Source of the DNA: UBA10427 sp003500135
Lineage (GTDB): Bacteria > Bacteroidota > Bacteroidia > Cytophagales > Cyclobacteriaceae
Reading direction: 5' to 3'
Length of the DNA stretch: 7,422 nt
NCBI GenBank assembly: GCA_963966275.1
Contig: CAWZYQ010000174.1
Coordinates: 1-7,422 of the forward strand
The notes under the pieces are model-generated. The model worked only from the letters and a program-made list of their open reading frames with translations. It was not told the DNA's origin and made no database searches. The translations under genes and the position numbers were made by a program. Below, piece by piece: positions 5,787 through 7,422 of the stretch. Every line of letters starts with the position of its first letter. The stretch's first letter is position 1.

Positions 5787-7422
5787 ATGTTAAAATATCT
5801 TCTCATCAGTATGATTTTTTTTCTTCCAAGCGAAAAAAATGAAACCATTAAACCCAAAATTACCGCTGATTCTTTAATGGCTCTTGGCAAATATGAAGAA
5901 GCAATACCCCCTCTTAAAAAAATGTATTCAGGCTACATAGAATTGTCTGATACAAAAGAGGCAATCATGACGGCTATCCGCTTAGCAGAGTGCAAATGGC
6001 GGTTGTACAGAATTGAAGAAGGCGATAGCATTCTTAATTATGCTTCCAAAATAAATAGTGAAAAATTAAACAATGATAATTATATAGCTAGCTTAATACT
6101 GACTCATCAGGGAACAATTAAATTACTCAAAATGGATTACGATGGTGCAATCGATGTCTACAATAAGGCACTTATTAGAAACCAGCTGCATTTTGATGAC
6201 TCAAGCAATCAATATCAAATCAATATATTATTTAACCTTGCGTCAACATACACCCAAATTGGAGTTTATGATTCTGCCATACACCACTATACAAATGTGT
6301 ATGAAGAGCAATTGAAGTATTTTAAAGCAAACGCCAGAGATACTCTTCACGTTGATTTTGTTGATATCCAAATCAACCTTTGTATACTTGAATACAATAG
6401 AGGATTTCTTAGAAGAGCCAAGACTCATGGTCAAAAAGCAATTATGTTACTGGAACAAATGGGGAGACAAGATGGAGACTATTATGCAGACGCCTTGAGT
6501 GCTTATGGTAGAGTAGTATTTCTCCTAGGTAATTATAAATATGGTCTTAAACTCAAACGGCAGGCATTGGACATTATTAAGCTGCAATATGGAAAAGAGT
6601 CATGGAAATATCTCGTAGAATTGATGGAATTATCGGATCATTATGCAAAAAACAAACAATTTCATTTAGCTAGAAATCGAATTGATGAGTTTTTCCAAAT
6701 TGCTGGTCAGAATGAGAATTTTGGTGTAATTACGTTTAATGCATATAATATTTTAGGAAATATAAACACAGGGCTTGGAAATCATTCGGAAGCTCTGAAA
6801 TATTATAAAGAATCTGTTTCATTAATGCGAAAATATAAAATTGATGGAACCCATCTTGCTCCAATTTCTACTAATGTAATACAGGAATACTTCGAATTAG
6901 GAGATAAAAAGAGTTTTTTAAAAGATTATAAAACAACATTAATTCTGGTTGAAGAAAAATTAGGCAGACATAGTGATTCTTGGTATACATTAAAAACACT
7001 ATATGGAAAACACTTAACAGAAACAGGTAAGTATGCTGAGGCCGAAAAAGTTCTCCTGAAAACACTTCAGGATAATTCGTTTGACTATAATATTTCAGGA
7101 AAAAAATATCGATATTATCAAAATCCAATAAAGCAACTAAAATCAATCATTCAGTTAATAGATTTATATAAAACCTGGAACGAAGAGGATAATGAAAAAT
7201 TGATAATTCATCAATTTCAGTTGGGTGACTCATTAATTCAACAATCAAGATGCTTGATTAATAATTACGAAGATCAACTCAATTTTAGTGAGGAGGTACG
7301 AACTTTTTATAGTGAAGCAACATCCCATAACATTCAATTATATGAGAAAAAAAAAGATGATCATTTTTTATATCAGTCATTCTACTTTTCTGAACAAAGT
7401 AAGGCATATATACTTTTCAATT
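5787..7422 (+). CDS. TPR protein, likely TPR-CHAT, cut by window end
   Basis: An open frame of 545 codons without a stop, running off the right edge. It starts with a short hydrophobic segment (YLLISMIFFLP, residues 4-14) that may be a signal peptide or anchor. The rest is helical with degenerate tetratricopeptide repeats: about residues 25-53 (ALGKYEEAIPPL), 105-130 (LLKMDYDGAIDVYNKAL), 146-178 (YTQIGVYDSAIHHY), 318-352 (LGNINTGLGNHSEALKYYKES) and 405-432 (LTETGKYAEAEKVLLKTL). The final part (about 500-545), ending SEQSKAYILFN, resembles the helical linker before the CHAT (caspase-like) domain of Bacteroidota TPR-CHAT proteins, where an F-x-x-SE-x-SKA motif is usual. The CHAT domain would lie outside the window, so catalytic residues cannot be checked. 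Base composition is much more A+T-rich than in the genes to the left, with A/T-ending codons common. The ATG at 5787 is the first in frame; no Shine-Dalgarno is seen. A kinase-linked TPR sensor or plain TPR protein are the alternatives. Confidence 0.85.
   Translation, partial: MLKYLLISMIFFLPSEKNETIKPKITADSLMALGKYEEAIPPLKKMYSGYIELSDTKEAIMTAIRLAECKWRLYRIEEGDSILNYASKINSEKLNNDNYIASLILTHQGTIKLLKMDYDGAIDVYNKALIRNQLHFDDSSNQYQINILFNLASTYTQIGVYDSAIHHYTNVYEEQLKYFKANARDTLHVDFVDIQINLCILEYNRGFLRRAKTHGQKAIMLLEQMGRQDGDYYADALSAYGRVVFLLGNYKYGLKLKRQALDIIKLQYGKESWKYLVELMELSDHYAKNKQFHLARNRIDEFFQIAGQNENFGVITFNAYNILGNINTGLGNHSEALKYYKESVSLMRKYKIDGTHLAPISTNVIQEYFELGDKKSFLKDYKTTLILVEEKLGRHSDSWYTLKTLYGKHLTETGKYAEAEKVLLKTLQDNSFDYNISGKKYRYYQNPIKQLKSIIQLIDLYKTWNEEDNEKLIIHQFQLGDSLIQQSRCLINNYEDQLNFSEEVRTFYSEATSHNIQLYEKKKDDHFLYQSFYFSEQSKAYILFN

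Noticed and set aside
6243..7146. Minus-strand frames of 63 codons (6243-6434) and 91 codons (6871-7146)
   Set aside because: They are antisense shadows of the long TPR frame; their hydrophobic residues come from reading A/T-rich codons backwards.

Overview
The window looks like a piece of a Bacteroidota chromosome (Cytophagia/Flavobacteriia-like; I cannot name a genus). The signs are a PorT-like outer-membrane beta-barrel protein, a histidine kinase with TPRs outside the membrane paired with a NarL-type regulator, mostly weak Shine-Dalgarno sequences, and one good match to the Bacteroidota -7 promoter element TAnnTTTG. No rRNA, tRNA, CRISPR array or transposase gene was found.

Layout from left to right. 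Positions 1-441 carry no convincing gene but hold a cluster of short perfect or near-perfect hairpins. A DUF2237 protein gene (442-813, +) follows. It converges on a gene for an exported protein with a duplicated GRYW...W-G-x-E-G motif (880-1434, -). Next come two minus-strand genes, transcribed kinase first: a TPR sensor histidine kinase (2246-4150, -) and its LuxR/NarL-type response regulator (1608-2231, -), 14 nt apart. They form a complete two-component system.

Diverging from the kinase across a 166-nt control region is a plus-strand pair: a small cysteine-rich exported protein (4317-4499) and an outer-membrane beta-barrel protein (4512-5303). The pair ends at a strong bidirectional terminator (5339-5371). 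The divergent arrangement makes the envelope pair a reasonable, unproven, target of the two-component system. A small gene of unknown function (5393-5587, -) converges on the same terminator.

The right end differs in base composition. A very A+T-rich intergenic stretch with perfect inverted repeats (5588-5786) leads into a long A+T-rich gene for an exported or membrane-anchored TPR protein. This gene starts at 5787 and is still open at the window edge. The last residues resemble the linker that precedes the CHAT peptidase domain in Bacteroidota TPR-CHAT proteins, but that domain, if present, lies outside the window.

The most interesting leads are the truncated TPR (possibly CHAT) gene with its divergent small neighbour, the Cys-rich peptide linked to a beta-barrel protein under a promoter overlapped by a perfect inverted repeat, and the hairpin cluster at the left end.
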